DNA from: Comamonadaceae bacterium
GTDB lineage: Bacteria; Pseudomonadota; Gammaproteobacteria; Burkholderiales; Burkholderiaceae_C
Length of the DNA: 64,000 bases
Direction of reading: 5' to 3'
Assembly (NCBI GenBank): GCA_009996515.1
Contig: JAACZV010000003.1
Span: 62,001-126,000 of the forward strand
In this document: one piece after another, positions 24,539 to 35,056 of the stretch
Layout: the number at the start of each line of letters is the position of its first letter
Position numbering within the stretch: position 1 is the stretch's first letter
Made by a program: the position numbers and the translations under genes
Notes under the pieces: generated by a model
The model's input: the letters and a program-made list of their open reading frames with translations, nothing else
Databases searched by the model: none
What the model was told of the DNA's origin: nothing

Positions 24539-26122
24539 TTACTTGTGGCCGCCGCCACCGCTGCTGTAGCCGCCGTAGCTGCCGCCGCTGTTGCCGAGGT
24601 AGACGCCGCTGCCGCGTGCGCTGGCGCGGCATTGGCGGTATTCGTTGCTGTTCTCGCCGAAGTTGGCCTTGTACTGCTCGCAGTCATCGCTGGAGCAGGC
24701 GCGCAGCAGCGCGAACAGCAGCACGATGAGGAACAGGCCCACGACGATGTTGCGCAGCAGCGTGGCGCCGCTGTTCTTGAAGGCCGAGGCGTCGCGCGTG
24801 AACTGCGCGGCCGGTGCCGTCAGGCCGAAGGCCTTCTGCACCGTGTCGGCGGGCAGCGTGCGGCCGCCGCTCCAGGTGACCTCGGGGCCTTGGCTCTCGC
24901 GGCTGAGCAGGTGCTGCCCGTCACGGGTGGCGTAGTCGGCCACGCGCACGCGGTCGTCCAGCCGCACGGGCCAGTAAAACTCGCCCAGCACCCGCGTGGT
25001 CTTGGCGTCGTAGGTCCAGCGCTGCGCGTAGGCTCGGTCCTGCCAGGTCACGCCGTCGCGGGCGGGCGCGGGCGCGCCGGTCAGCGTGCGCACCAGGCTC
25101 CAGCCCTCGTTGGTGTCGACCAGGAAGGCGAATCCCGCCAGCCGGTTGTAGAGCAGGTATTCGCGCCAGAAGCTCTGCTCGTCGTCGCCGTCCTCGGGCA
25201 GGTCGCAGCGCTCCTGGTAGCCCACCACCTGCCAGGGCAGCGGCTTGTCGCCCTCCACGGCCAGCGTGCCGGTGCGGCCCAGCGGGATCAGCGGCGGCAG
25301 GCCGCGCTCCTGCGCGGTGAAGCCCAGGGCCTTGGCGTCGCCCTCGGGTAAGTCCACCACGGCCTGGCACTGGGCGCAGACCATGCTCTTGGTCTCGCTG
25401 AGCTTGGGCTCGAGCGGCGCGCCGCAGCTGGGGCAGGCGATCGATCTGCCCTTGAACTTGGCCTCGGCGATGGATTCGCCCTCGGCCGTCGTGCGCAGGC
25501 CTTGCAGGGCCAGCTCGGCCAGCTGCACGCCGCGGCCCACCGACCAGACCGGTGGCCCGTCGGCGCCGTACTCCAGCGTGCCGACCTCGTCCTGGGCGTT
25601 GCGCAGCTCGACGACGCGGCCGGGCTGCGGCGGGCGGGGCAGCTCGCCCTCGGCGGCGCGCACGGCGGCCTGCACGACGGCGGCCACCTGCCAGCGCTGG
25701 CCGGCCAGCGTCAGCGGCAGCCCCGGCTGCGGGTCCGGCGGCGGCGCGTCGGCCAGCGGTGCCTCCAGGCTGAGGACGAACTGGCCGTTGTCCTCGCTGA
25801 GCCAGCCCACGCGTTGCTGTTCGCCGGCCTCGAACAGCAGATGCCATTCGTTCCAGTTACCCAGCTCCGAGCCGCGCTGCACGCGGCCGACGACGGCAAA
25901 GCCGCTGCCCATCCAGCGCCCGGTGGCGCCCAGCTGCAGCGGCGAGTAGTCCTCGAAGATCTCGGCGCTCTGGCCGATGCGATTCAGGGTCTCGCCGTCA
26001 CGCAGCAGCGTGCTGCGGCAGAAGCCGCAGACGGCCGTGGACGACGCCGCGCTGGCGAACTCGACCGGCGCGCCGCAGTTGGGGCAGGCCGCGCGCCAGC
26101 GGCGCTGGGCCTGCTCAGCCAA
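24539..26122 (-). CDS. DUF4178 protein with two zinc ribbons and a C-terminal membrane anchor
   Basis: A 527-residue protein starting with TTG at 26122 inside the end of the SPFH gene (8-base overlap). It opens with a zinc ribbon (CPNCGAP at about 13-19, CGFC near 32-35). A DUF4178 domain follows (FEDYSPLQLGATGRWMGSGF, WNEWHLLFEAGEQQRVGWLS), then a second ribbon (CPSCGAPLE, CAQC) and a second DUF4178 copy (YQERCDLPEDGDDEQSFWRE, YNRLAGFAFLVDTNEGWSLV). A single membrane helix (about IVVGLFLIVLLFALL) and a Gly/Ser/Tyr-rich tail end it. The family has no known activity; coupling to SPFH and DUF350 genes suggests a membrane-surface role. Confidence 0.82.
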   Translation of the reverse strand: MAEQAQRRWRAACPNCGAPVEFASAASSTAVCGFCRSTLLRDGETLNRIGQSAEIFEDYSPLQLGATGRWMGSGFAVVGRVQRGSELGNWNEWHLLFEAGEQQRVGWLSEDNGQFVLSLEAPLADAPPPDPQPGLPLTLAGQRWQVAAVVQAAVRAAEGELPRPPQPGRVVELRNAQDEVGTLEYGADGPPVWSVGRGVQLAELALQGLRTTAEGESIAEAKFKGRSIACPSCGAPLEPKLSETKSMVCAQCQAVVDLPEGDAKALGFTAQERGLPPLIPLGRTGTLAVEGDKPLPWQVVGYQERCDLPEDGDDEQSFWREYLLYNRLAGFAFLVDTNEGWSLVRTLTGAPAPARDGVTWQDRAYAQRWTYDAKTTRVLGEFYWPVRLDDRVRVADYATRDGQHLLSRESQGPEVTWSGGRTLPADTVQKAFGLTAPAAQFTRDASAFKNSGATLLRNIVVGLFLIVLLFALLRACSSDDCEQYKANFGENSNEYRQCRASARGSGVYLGNSGGSYGGYSSGGGGHK

Positions 26123-27152
26123 GCTTCTTCAGGAGGTCCGCTTTTTTGGCGGCGAATTCCTCGTCGGTCAGGATGCCCTTGGCCTTGAGGTCGCCGAGCT
26201 TCTCCAGCAGGGCCACGATGTCGTCGGGCCTGCTGGCCGCCGGCGCGGGCGCCGCGGCGCCGACGCCGGCCAGGCCCTGGCCCAGCGTCTGTGCCAGCGT
26301 CTGGCCCAGCGCCACGCCGGCACCCAGGCCTATGGCCTCGCCGGCGATGCCGCTGCCGCTGCCGCCGCCCGCGGCGCCCTTGGCCATCTCGGGCAGGGCC
26401 TGGGCGGCCTGGTACTGCATGAACTGGCCCATGTTCTGGCCGATGATGCCCATGCCGATGCGCTGGTCGAGGATCTTCTGCAGCTCCTCGGGCAGCGAGA
26501 CGTTCTGCATCGTCACCGACAGCAGTTCCAGGCCCAGCGCAGCGAAGGCGGGGGCGGTGGCGTTCTTCAGCGCGGCGGCGAACTCGATCTGGTTGGCGGC
26601 CAGGTCCAGGAAGGGCGTGCCGCTGCCGGCCACGGCGTCGCTGATGTGCTGCAGCATCAGGCCGCGCAGCTGGCCTTCCAGGTCCTGCACCGTGTAGCGC
26701 TCGCGGGTGCCGGAGATCTGGCTGTGGAAGGTCTTGGCGTCCTGGATGCGGTAGGCGTAGTTGCCGAAGGCGCGCAGGCGCACGGCGCCGAAGTCCTTGT
26801 CGCGGATGGAGATGGGCTGGCTGGTGCCCCAGCGCTGGTCGATCTGCTGGCGGGTGCTGAAGAAGTAGACGTCGCTCTTGAAGGGCGACTCGAACAGCTT
26901 GTCCCAGTTCTTCAGATAGGTCAGCACCGGCAGCGTCTGGGTGGTGAGCTTGTGGGTGCCGGGGCCGAACACGTCGGCCACCTGGCCTTCGTTGACGAAG
27001 ACGGCGACCTGGGATTCGCGCACCACCAGCTGCCCGCCGTTCTGGATTTCCATGCCGGCCATCGGGAAGCGCCAGGCCAGCGTGCCGTCGCCGTCTTCCG
27101 TCCACTGGATGACGTCTATGAACTGTTTCTTGATGAAATCCATCAGGGCCAT
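26115..27152 (-). CDS. SPFH-domain protein with C-terminal SHOCT motif
   Basis: A 345-residue protein. The SPFH/band-7-like domain occupies about residues 20-230 (LVVRESQVAVFVNEGQVADV, FGPGTHKLTTQTLPVL). A helical, Gln/Met-rich stretch follows (NMGQFMQYQAAQALPEM), then a Gly/Ala/Pro linker, then a SHOCT helix pair at about 308-345 (LEKLGDLKAKGILTDEEFA). There is no N-terminal membrane helix, so it probably binds the membrane face or partner proteins. It is the first gene of the minus-strand operon that includes DUF4178, DUF350, SpeE-like and FAD genes, and its promoter region is shared with divergent moaE. Confidence 0.85.
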   Translation of the reverse strand: MALMDFIKKQFIDVIQWTEDGDGTLAWRFPMAGMEIQNGGQLVVRESQVAVFVNEGQVADVFGPGTHKLTTQTLPVLTYLKNWDKLFESPFKSDVYFFSTRQQIDQRWGTSQPISIRDKDFGAVRLRAFGNYAYRIQDAKTFHSQISGTRERYTVQDLEGQLRGLMLQHISDAVAGSGTPFLDLAANQIEFAAALKNATAPAFAALGLELLSVTMQNVSLPEELQKILDQRIGMGIIGQNMGQFMQYQAAQALPEMAKGAAGGGSGSGIAGEAIGLGAGVALGQTLAQTLGQGLAGVGAAAPAPAASRPDDIVALLEKLGDLKAKGILTDEEFAAKKADLLKKLG

Positions 27153-27225
27153 GTCGATTCCTGGCTGGGTTTGGGAAATAGGGGCCGAGTATCGGACGGT
27201 GCGCCGCCACTTCTGGCGTCAAACA

Positions 27226-27238
27226 GGTGAATCTCACC
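27226..27238. promoter_or_regulatory. Palindrome in the SPFH/moaE divergent promoter region
   Basis: GGTGA-ATC-TCACC is a perfect inverted repeat in the 111-base gap between the two divergent starts. A related half-site, GGTGAGAATC, follows at 27248-27257. The pair could be a repressor or activator site controlling the polyamine/SPFH operon, moaE, or both. The second half-site also overlaps the only Shine-Dalgarno-like sequence of moaE. Confidence 0.3.
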
Positions 27239-27263
27239 GCGACGCAGGGTGAGAATCCGTGAC

Positions 27264-27737
27264 ATGAGCAGAGTTTGCATCCAGTCCCAGGACTTTGACC
27301 TCAGTACGGAAACGGCCGCCTTGCGGGCGGCTGACGGCGGCGTCGGCGCCGTGGTCGCCTTCGTCGGCACGGTGCGCGAGCGTGACGGCGGCGTGGCCGT
27401 GTCGGCGCTGGAGCTGGAGCATTACCCGGGCATGACGGAGGCCGCCATTGAGGCCATGGTGGACCAGGCCTTCGCCCGCTTCGACATCCGTGCCGCCCGC
27501 GTCATCCACCGGGTGGGCCTGCTGCAGGCGCGCGAGCAGATCGTGGCGGTGCTGGTCGCCAGCGCCCACCGCGGCCAGGCCTTCCAGGCCTGCGAATTTC
27601 TGATGGACTACCTGAAGACCCAAGCACCGTTCTGGAAGAAGGAGTACGGGCCGGGCGGGGCGCGCTGGGTGGACGCCCGCGTGGCCGACGACGAGGCGCT
27701 GGCGCGCTGGGGCATTGCGGGAGGGAACGCCTCTTGA
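27264..27737 (+). CDS. moaE: Molybdopterin synthase catalytic subunit
   Basis: A 157-residue MoaE that, with MoaD thiocarboxylate, converts cyclic pyranopterin monophosphate to molybdopterin. Visible are GAVVAFVGTVRERD, LELEHYPGMTEAAIE, ASAHRGQAF and the catalytic Lys region TQAPFWKKEYG. The start ATG at 27264 gives the expected MSRVCIQSQDFDL. It is separated from moaD by the polyamine/SPFH block, which breaks the usual moaD-moaE adjacency, and its stop overlaps the crcB start (TTGA). Confidence 0.93.
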   Translation: MSRVCIQSQDFDLSTETAALRAADGGVGAVVAFVGTVRERDGGVAVSALELEHYPGMTEAAIEAMVDQAFARFDIRAARVIHRVGLLQAREQIVAVLVASAHRGQAFQACEFLMDYLKTQAPFWKKEYGPGGARWVDARVADDEALARWGIAGGNAS

Positions 27738-28099
27738 CCGCCCTGGCCGTGGCGGTGGGCGCAGCCCTGGGCGCGCTGGCGCGCTGGCAGGTCGGTGTCC
27801 TGTTCAACACCCGCTGGGCCGGCTTCCCGCTGGGCACGCTGCTGGTCAACCTGGTGGGCGGTCTGCTGATCGGCATCGCGCTGGAGTGGTTCGGCCGCCA
27901 GCCCAACGAGCTGCTGAAGCTGCTGCTGGTGACGGGCTTCCTGGGTGGGCTGACGACGTTCTCGGCCTTCTCGGGCGAGTCGCTGGCGCTGCTCAAGCAT
28001 GGCCAGCTGGGCATGGCGCTGGCTCACAGCCTGGCCCATGTGCTGGGCTCCCTGCTGGCGGCCTGGCTGGGCATGAGACTGGTGCAGGCGTTGATCTGA
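27734..28099 (+). CDS. crcB: Fluoride ion channel CrcB/Fluc
   Basis: A 121-residue inner-membrane protein with four helices. Conserved segments are GALARWQVG near residues 13-21, GTLLVNLVGGLLIG (with the key Asn) and GFLGGLTTFSAFSGE (the TTFS stretch with the phenylalanine-box residues). Dimers export fluoride. TTG at 27734 is the start because it overlaps the moaE stop (TTGA). I see no fluoride riboswitch, as expected for an internal operon gene. Confidence 0.92.
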   Translation: MTALAVAVGAALGALARWQVGVLFNTRWAGFPLGTLLVNLVGGLLIGIALEWFGRQPNELLKLLLVTGFLGGLTTFSAFSGESLALLKHGQLGMALAHSLAHVLGSLLAAWLGMRLVQALI

Positions 28100-28104
28100 A
28101 TCAA

Positions 28105-28133
28105 CTTGAAAAGCGCCGATAGGCGCCCACTTG
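28105..28133 (+). promoter_or_regulatory. Sigma-32 (heat-shock) promoter of clpB
   Basis: CTTGAAA at 28105-28111 is a perfect sigma-32 -35 element. After 13 bases, GCCCACTT at 28125-28132 matches the CCCCATnT -10 at six of eight positions. Transcription would start about 20 bases ahead of the clpB ATG at 28159, leaving the strong SD GGAGG (28145-28149) in place. This fits ClpB as a classical heat-shock gene. Confidence 0.65.
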
Positions 28134-28158
28134 GCTACGCAACCGGAGGATTCATCCC

Positions 28159-30750
<2,592 letters not shown>

Positions 30751-30793
30751 GCAAGGGCGTCGGACAGTGCGCGGGCACTGTCCGACGCCTTGC
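30751..30793 (+). terminator. Strong hairpin after clpB
   Basis: Immediately after the stop, arms at 30751-30770 and 30775-30793 form a 19-bp stem with one bulged G and a four-base loop (GCGG). There is no T-run, so it may act as a Rho-aided terminator or as a 3'-end stabiliser of the clpB message. Confidence 0.55.
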
Positions 30794-30847
30794 GAAGGGC
30801 AGCCGGCCTGCAAGCCGGCTGGCGGCTGGCGGCTGGCATGATGAGGA

Positions 30848-31852
30848 TCACCAGCGCGAGCGGTGATCTTCGGTGACGCCGAGCAGATCGCGCACCTGCC
30901 GCGGCGGCTCGCCGGGCGCGGCGCGCACGCTGCCACTGAAGCTGCCGATGGGCTGCACATAGCGGCTGGCCGCGAAGCCGTAGTTCTTGTCGGCCGCCCG
31001 CGCGCCCTCGGGCGTGAAGACCAGGTCCAGCAGGCCGTCGTCGGTGCTCACCCGCCAGGGGGCCAGCGGCCGCGCGGCGTCGAACTCGAAGCGCGCGTTG
31101 CCCAGTGCGATGGGGCGGCTGTCCAGCCATAGCAGGTTCTCCCGGTCGCCGAAATAGCCCTGCTGCAGGTTGAAGCCGACATCGGGCCCATGGGCGCTGG
31201 CCCAGCGCCAGGCGGTGTCGCGGGCGAGCAGGCCGTTGGAGGCGTCCACCGCGGCCCAGGCGTCATCGAGGTCGAAGCGCTGCCCTGCGGCCTCGGCCCA
31301 GCCGCGCACGGGCAGGGCGGTGGTCTTCTGCGTTGCATGCGCAAGGCCGCCGGCGATGGGGCCTATGGCCAGCAGCGGCGGCGCCATGGCGGCCAGGGCC
31401 AGTTCGGCCTGCAGGCGCAGCACCGGGGTGGCGACGTCCAGCCGCAGCCGGTCGCCGGCCTCGTGGCACAGCGACAGCCGTGCGCCTGGGCCGCGGAACC
31501 AGGCCCGCGCGCCGGCCAGCGGCGCGTCCGACACGTGGGCCTGCAGGCCCGGCAGGCCGTCCTGGCTCCAGTCGGCCAGCAGGGTGTGCCGGCGGCGGTC
31601 GAACAGGTAGGCGAAGGCCGTGCAGGTCCAGCCGATGTCGACGATGGCCACGCCGATGAACAGCCGCTCATTGCCCAGGCCCACGTAATGCCAGCGCTTG
31701 TGGTGCAGCCGCCGCCATAGCCAGGAGCGGCGCTCGCGCAGCCCGCTCCAGTCGATGCGGTCTATGCGGCCGGCGTGGCGGCCGTGGGCGGGGGCGCCGT
31801 CGATGACGACGGCGCCGGGGGCGGTGGTGATCACGGGCGCAGCGTCGGCCAT
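30848..31852 (-). CDS. DUF2804 domain protein
   Basis: A 334-residue protein if the ATG at 31852 is used; a GTG at 31879 would add nine residues, and neither has a clear SD. The RSWLWRRLHHKRWHYVGL block, the FNLQQGYFGDRENLLW stretch and the ending GVTEDHRSRW are typical of DUF2804, a beta-rich family of unknown function. No signal peptide. It is convergent with clpB and divergent from the fatty-acid-hydroxylase-like gene. Confidence 0.75.
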   Translation of the reverse strand: MADAAPVITTAPGAVVIDGAPAHGRHAGRIDRIDWSGLRERRSWLWRRLHHKRWHYVGLGNERLFIGVAIVDIGWTCTAFAYLFDRRRHTLLADWSQDGLPGLQAHVSDAPLAGARAWFRGPGARLSLCHEAGDRLRLDVATPVLRLQAELALAAMAPPLLAIGPIAGGLAHATQKTTALPVRGWAEAAGQRFDLDDAWAAVDASNGLLARDTAWRWASAHGPDVGFNLQQGYFGDRENLLWLDSRPIALGNARFEFDAARPLAPWRVSTDDGLLDLVFTPEGARAADKNYGFAASRYVQPIGSFSGSVRAAPGEPPRQVRDLLGVTEDHRSRW

Positions 31853-31980
31853 GGCAGGCGCATCATGGGGCCGCGTCACCGCGTCGGCCCTGCGGGATCA
31901 CCCCAGCGCGGGCCGCTTCTGCCGAAAACCCTGAGGCCCGACCCGGCGCGGGTGCGGCGCGCAAGCCCCATCATGCGCCC

Positions 31981-32856
31981 ATGGACTGGCTGCTCGACCT
32001 CTACCAACGCCACTTCGACTGGCGCGACCTGACGCTGGTGATGCTGTCGCCGCTGTTCGCCGTCTTCATCGCGATGGAGGCCTGGCGCTTTCGCCGCACC
32101 GGTGTGTTCGACCTGCGCGACACGTTCGACAGCCTCAACAGCGGCGGCAGCTATCTGGTGGTCGACCTGCTGCTGCTGGTGGTGCTGGTGCTGCCGGCCA
32201 TGGGCTGGGTCTACGACCACCGGCTGTTCACGATAGACGTGACGCCCTGGCGCTTCCTGGGCCTGTTCCTGCTCGTCGAACTCCTCTATTACGGCTTCCA
32301 CCGCGCCAGCCACCGCATCCGCTGGTTCTGGTGCGCGCATGTCGTGCACCATGGCTCGGAGAAGATGAACTTCGGCACGGCGCTGCGGCAGAGCTGGTTC
32401 TACCCCATCGCTGGCAACTGGCTGTTCTACCTGCCGGCCGTGTGGCTGGGTTTCGAGCCGCGCTGGGTGCTGTTCGCGCTGTCGCTGAACCTGGGCTACC
32501 AGTTCTTCGTGCACACCACCTGGGTGGGCAAGCTGCCGGCCTGGTTCGAGTACGTCTTCAACACGCCCTCGCACCACCGTGCCCACCATGGCCGCAACCC
32601 GCAGTACATCGACAAGAACTTCGGCGGCATGCTCATCATCTTCGACCGCCTGTTCGGCAGCTTCGTGCCGGAGCAGGCGGCGGTGGACTACGGGCTGGAG
32701 CACCCGTTCCCCACCCACAACCTGTTCTGGCTGAATGCGCATGAGTGGCGGGCCATGTTCCGCGACATGGCCCATGAACGCAGCTGGGGCCTGCGGCTGG
32801 CGCATCTGTGGAAGCCGCCCGAGTGGCGGCGGCACGGCAACGGGTTCAAGGACTGA
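31981..32856 (+). CDS. Sterol desaturase/fatty acid hydroxylase family membrane di-iron enzyme
   Basis: A 291-residue membrane protein. Histidine clusters typical of the PF04116 superfamily are HRASH (107-111), HVVHH (120-124), His178 and HHRAHH (198-203), which would bind two irons on the cytoplasmic side. Four membrane helices are likely, at about 13-35, 58-76, 90-106 and 143-180. Bacterial members hydroxylate or desaturate fatty acids, carotenoids or hopanoids; the substrate here is unknown. Confidence 0.85.
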   Translation: MDWLLDLYQRHFDWRDLTLVMLSPLFAVFIAMEAWRFRRTGVFDLRDTFDSLNSGGSYLVVDLLLLVVLVLPAMGWVYDHRLFTIDVTPWRFLGLFLLVELLYYGFHRASHRIRWFWCAHVVHHGSEKMNFGTALRQSWFYPIAGNWLFYLPAVWLGFEPRWVLFALSLNLGYQFFVHTTWVGKLPAWFEYVFNTPSHHRAHHGRNPQYIDKNFGGMLIIFDRLFGSFVPEQAAVDYGLEHPFPTHNLFWLNAHEWRAMFRDMAHERSWGLRLAHLWKPPEWRRHGNGFKD

Positions 32857-33030
32857 CGGTCGCCGGCTTCGGCTGCTTGGCCGGGACGCACGCCGTCCGC
32901 TGCGCGAAGGCCGCCCGATTCTTCAAGGGCCGCGAGGCCGCGCCCGTCAGCTGGTCTGCAGGCGAGCTGCGCAAGCGGGCAATCCTCACCTGCCGGCACG
33001 CGAGGCCTGGCTGCAGGACAATCGCGCGCC

Positions 33031-34641
33031 ATGACTGCTGCCCCCCCAGACGCGCCCGTCGTCATCGTCGGCGCCGGCCTTGCCGGCCTCACCGTGGCCT
33101 TGCACCTGGCCGATACCGTGCCCGTGGTGGTGCTGGCCAAGCGCGCGCTGACCGAAGCCGCCACCGCCTGGGCGCAGGGCGGCATCGTCGGCGTGCTGGG
33201 CAGCGACGACAGCATCGACAGCCATGTACGCGACACCCGGGATGCCGGCGCCGGGCTGGTGGACGAGGCCGCGGCCCGCTTCATCGCCGAGCGCAGTGCT
33301 GCCGCGGTGGGCTGGCTGGTGCAGCAGGGCGTGCCGTTCACGCCGGACGACAGCGGCCCCATGGGGCTGCATCTCACGCGCGAGGGCGGCCATGCGGTGC
33401 GCCGCATCGCCCACGCGGCGGACGCCACCGGCAAGGCCATCCACGACCAGCTGCTGGCCGAGGCGCGCCGCCATCCGCGCATCGAGCTGCGCGAGCGCTC
33501 GATGGCGGTCGACCTGATCACGTCGCGCCATGTGCAGCGCGACGAGCCGCAGCGCGTCTACGGCGTCTACGCGCTGGACATCGATGCCCAGCGCGTCGAG
33601 ACGCTGGCGGCGCGGGCCGTCGTGCTGGCCACCGGCGGCGCCGGCAAGGTCTACCGCTACACGACCAACCCCGACACCTCCACCGGCGACGGCATCGCGA
33701 TGGCCTGGCGGGCCGGCTGCCGGGTCGCGAACATGGAGTTCATCCAGTTCCATCCGACCTGCCTCTACCACCCGCAGGAGCGCAGCTTCCTCATCACCGA
33801 GGCGCTGCGCGGCGAGGGCGCCTATCTGAAGCTGCCCGAACATCTCGGCGGCGGCCGCTTCATGGCCGCCCATGACGAGCGCATGGAGCTGGCGCCGCGC
33901 GACATCGTCGCCCGCGCCATCGACTTCGAGATGAAGAAGCATGGCCTGGACCATGTGTGGCTGGACGCCACCCACCTGGGCGAGGCCTTCCTCGTCGAGC
34001 ATTTCCCGACCATCCATGCCCGCTGCCTCAAGCTGGGCATCGACATCGCGAAGCAGCCCATCCCCGTCGTGCCGGCCGTTCACTTCACCTGCGGTGGCGC
34101 GGTGACGGACCTGTCCGGCCGCTGCGACCTGCCGGGCCTGTATGCCGTCGGCGAGACCGGCTACACCGGCCTGCACGGCGCCAACCGCCTGGCCAGCAAC
34201 TCGCTGCTGGAATGCGTGGTGCTGGGCCAGACCTGCGCGGCCGACATCCTGGGCCAGGCGCCGCAGCCGGCGGCACCGCTGCCGGCCTGGGACGAGAGCC
34301 AGGTCGAGAACGCCGACGAGCAGGTCGTCATCGCGCACAACTGGGACGAGTTGCGGCTGCTGATGTGGAACTACGTCGGCATCGTGCGCACCACCAAGCG
34401 GCTGGAGCGGGCCCTGCACCGCATCAAGCTGCTGCGCAGCGAGATCGACGACTACTACGCCAACTTCCGCGTCACGCGCGACCTGCTGGAGCTGCGCAAT
34501 CTGGTGGACTGCGCCGAGCTCATCGTGCGCTCGGCGCTGATGCGCCACGAGAGCCGCGGCCTGCACTACAGCCGCGACTACCCGCAGACGCTGCCGGTGA
34601 GTTTCCCGACGGTGCTGATCAGCGAGCGCCGGCGGCGCTGA
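33031..34641 (+). CDS. nadB: L-aspartate oxidase
   Basis: A 536-residue flavoenzyme making iminoaspartate, the first step of de novo NAD synthesis. The FAD site is [15 protein letters not shown] near residues 12-26. [36 protein letters not shown] and [15 protein letters not shown] are the expected succinate dehydrogenase/NadB motifs. The C-terminal helical domain is complete. NadA, which uses its product, is encoded in reverse orientation a few hundred bases away, with comFB-like between. Confidence 0.95.
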   Translation: MTAAPPDAPVVIVGAGLAGLTVALHLADTVPVVVLAKRALTEAATAWAQGGIVGVLGSDDSIDSHVRDTRDAGAGLVDEAAARFIAERSAAAVGWLVQQGVPFTPDDSGPMGLHLTREGGHAVRRIAHAADATGKAIHDQLLAEARRHPRIELRERSMAVDLITSRHVQRDEPQRVYGVYALDIDAQRVETLAARAVVLATGGAGKVYRYTTNPDTSTGDGIAMAWRAGCRVANMEFIQFHPTCLYHPQERSFLITEALRGEGAYLKLPEHLGGGRFMAAHDERMELAPRDIVARAIDFEMKKHGLDHVWLDATHLGEAFLVEHFPTIHARCLKLGIDIAKQPIPVVPAVHFTCGGAVTDLSGRCDLPGLYAVGETGYTGLHGANRLASNSLLECVVLGQTCAADILGQAPQPAAPLPAWDESQVENADEQVVIAHNWDELRLLMWNYVGIVRTTKRLERALHRIKLLRSEIDDYYANFRVTRDLLELRNLVDCAELIVRSALMRHESRGLHYSRDYPQTLPVSFPTVLISERRRR

Positions 34642-34691
34642 GTCGGGGCCGAGGACAGGCCACTGCGGCCGGTCCGACGCCCGACCAAGGA

Positions 34692-34713
34692 CCGCCGCCC
34701 TGCAGGGCGGCGG
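34692..34713. terminator. Palindromic hairpin between convergent nadB and comFB-like genes
   Basis: CCGCCGCCC-TGCA-GGGCGGCGG is a perfect 9-bp stem (11 with the loop bases) in the 85-base convergent gap. No T-run on either side. It likely ends transcripts from both directions. Confidence 0.45.
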
Positions 34714-34726
34714 GCATGAGCCGGCC

Positions 34727-35017
34727 TTACTTCCTCGCCCTCAGCGTCGTCCTGGCCTGCACGAAGTTGAAGGCATAGCCCACCGCCTCGACGATGGCGT
34801 TGTCGATCTCCAGGCGCTCCTGCTGGGTCAGGTAGAAGCTGAAGTCCACCGCATGGCGGATGTAGCGCGGCGGCAGGCGGTTCAGCGCCACGCAGGCCAC
34901 GTCGCACATCAGGTCGTTGCTGGCGGCGATGTCGGGAAAGTCCTTGGACGCTTCCAGCACCGCCGCGAACACCTCGCGCTCGTGATGGTTGTAGAGGGAG
35001 CTGAAGTCGGCATGCAT
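34727..35017 (-). CDS. ComFB-like late competence protein
   Basis: A 96-residue protein with the ComFB pattern HADFSSLYNHHEREVFAAVL at the start and DLMCDVACVALNRLPPRYI in the centre. ComFB-type proteins were named from Bacillus competence operons; cyanobacterial members have been reported to bind cyclic dinucleotides. The usual Cys pair before DVA is reduced to a single Cys (MCDVACV has Cys at two positions, but no CxxC ahead). No competence genes are near. It is sandwiched between nadB and nadA, 40 bases upstream of nadA on the same strand, so it may share a transcript with nadA. Confidence 0.75.
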   Translation of the reverse strand: MHADFSSLYNHHEREVFAAVLEASKDFPDIAASNDLMCDVACVALNRLPPRYIRHAVDFSFYLTQQERLEIDNAIVEAVGYAFNFVQARTTLRARK

Positions 35018-35056
35018 GGCGGGCTTTCCTGACGGGATGCCCGATTTATAGCCGCA

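Noticed and set aside
27153-27263. Possible molybdenum cofactor riboswitch ahead of moaE
   Set aside because: The 111-base gap is too short for the Moco aptamer and shows only a simple palindrome.
27700-27733. Possible fluoride riboswitch ahead of crcB
   Set aside because: crcB starts inside the moaE stop codon and no aptamer consensus lies in the coding end of moaE.
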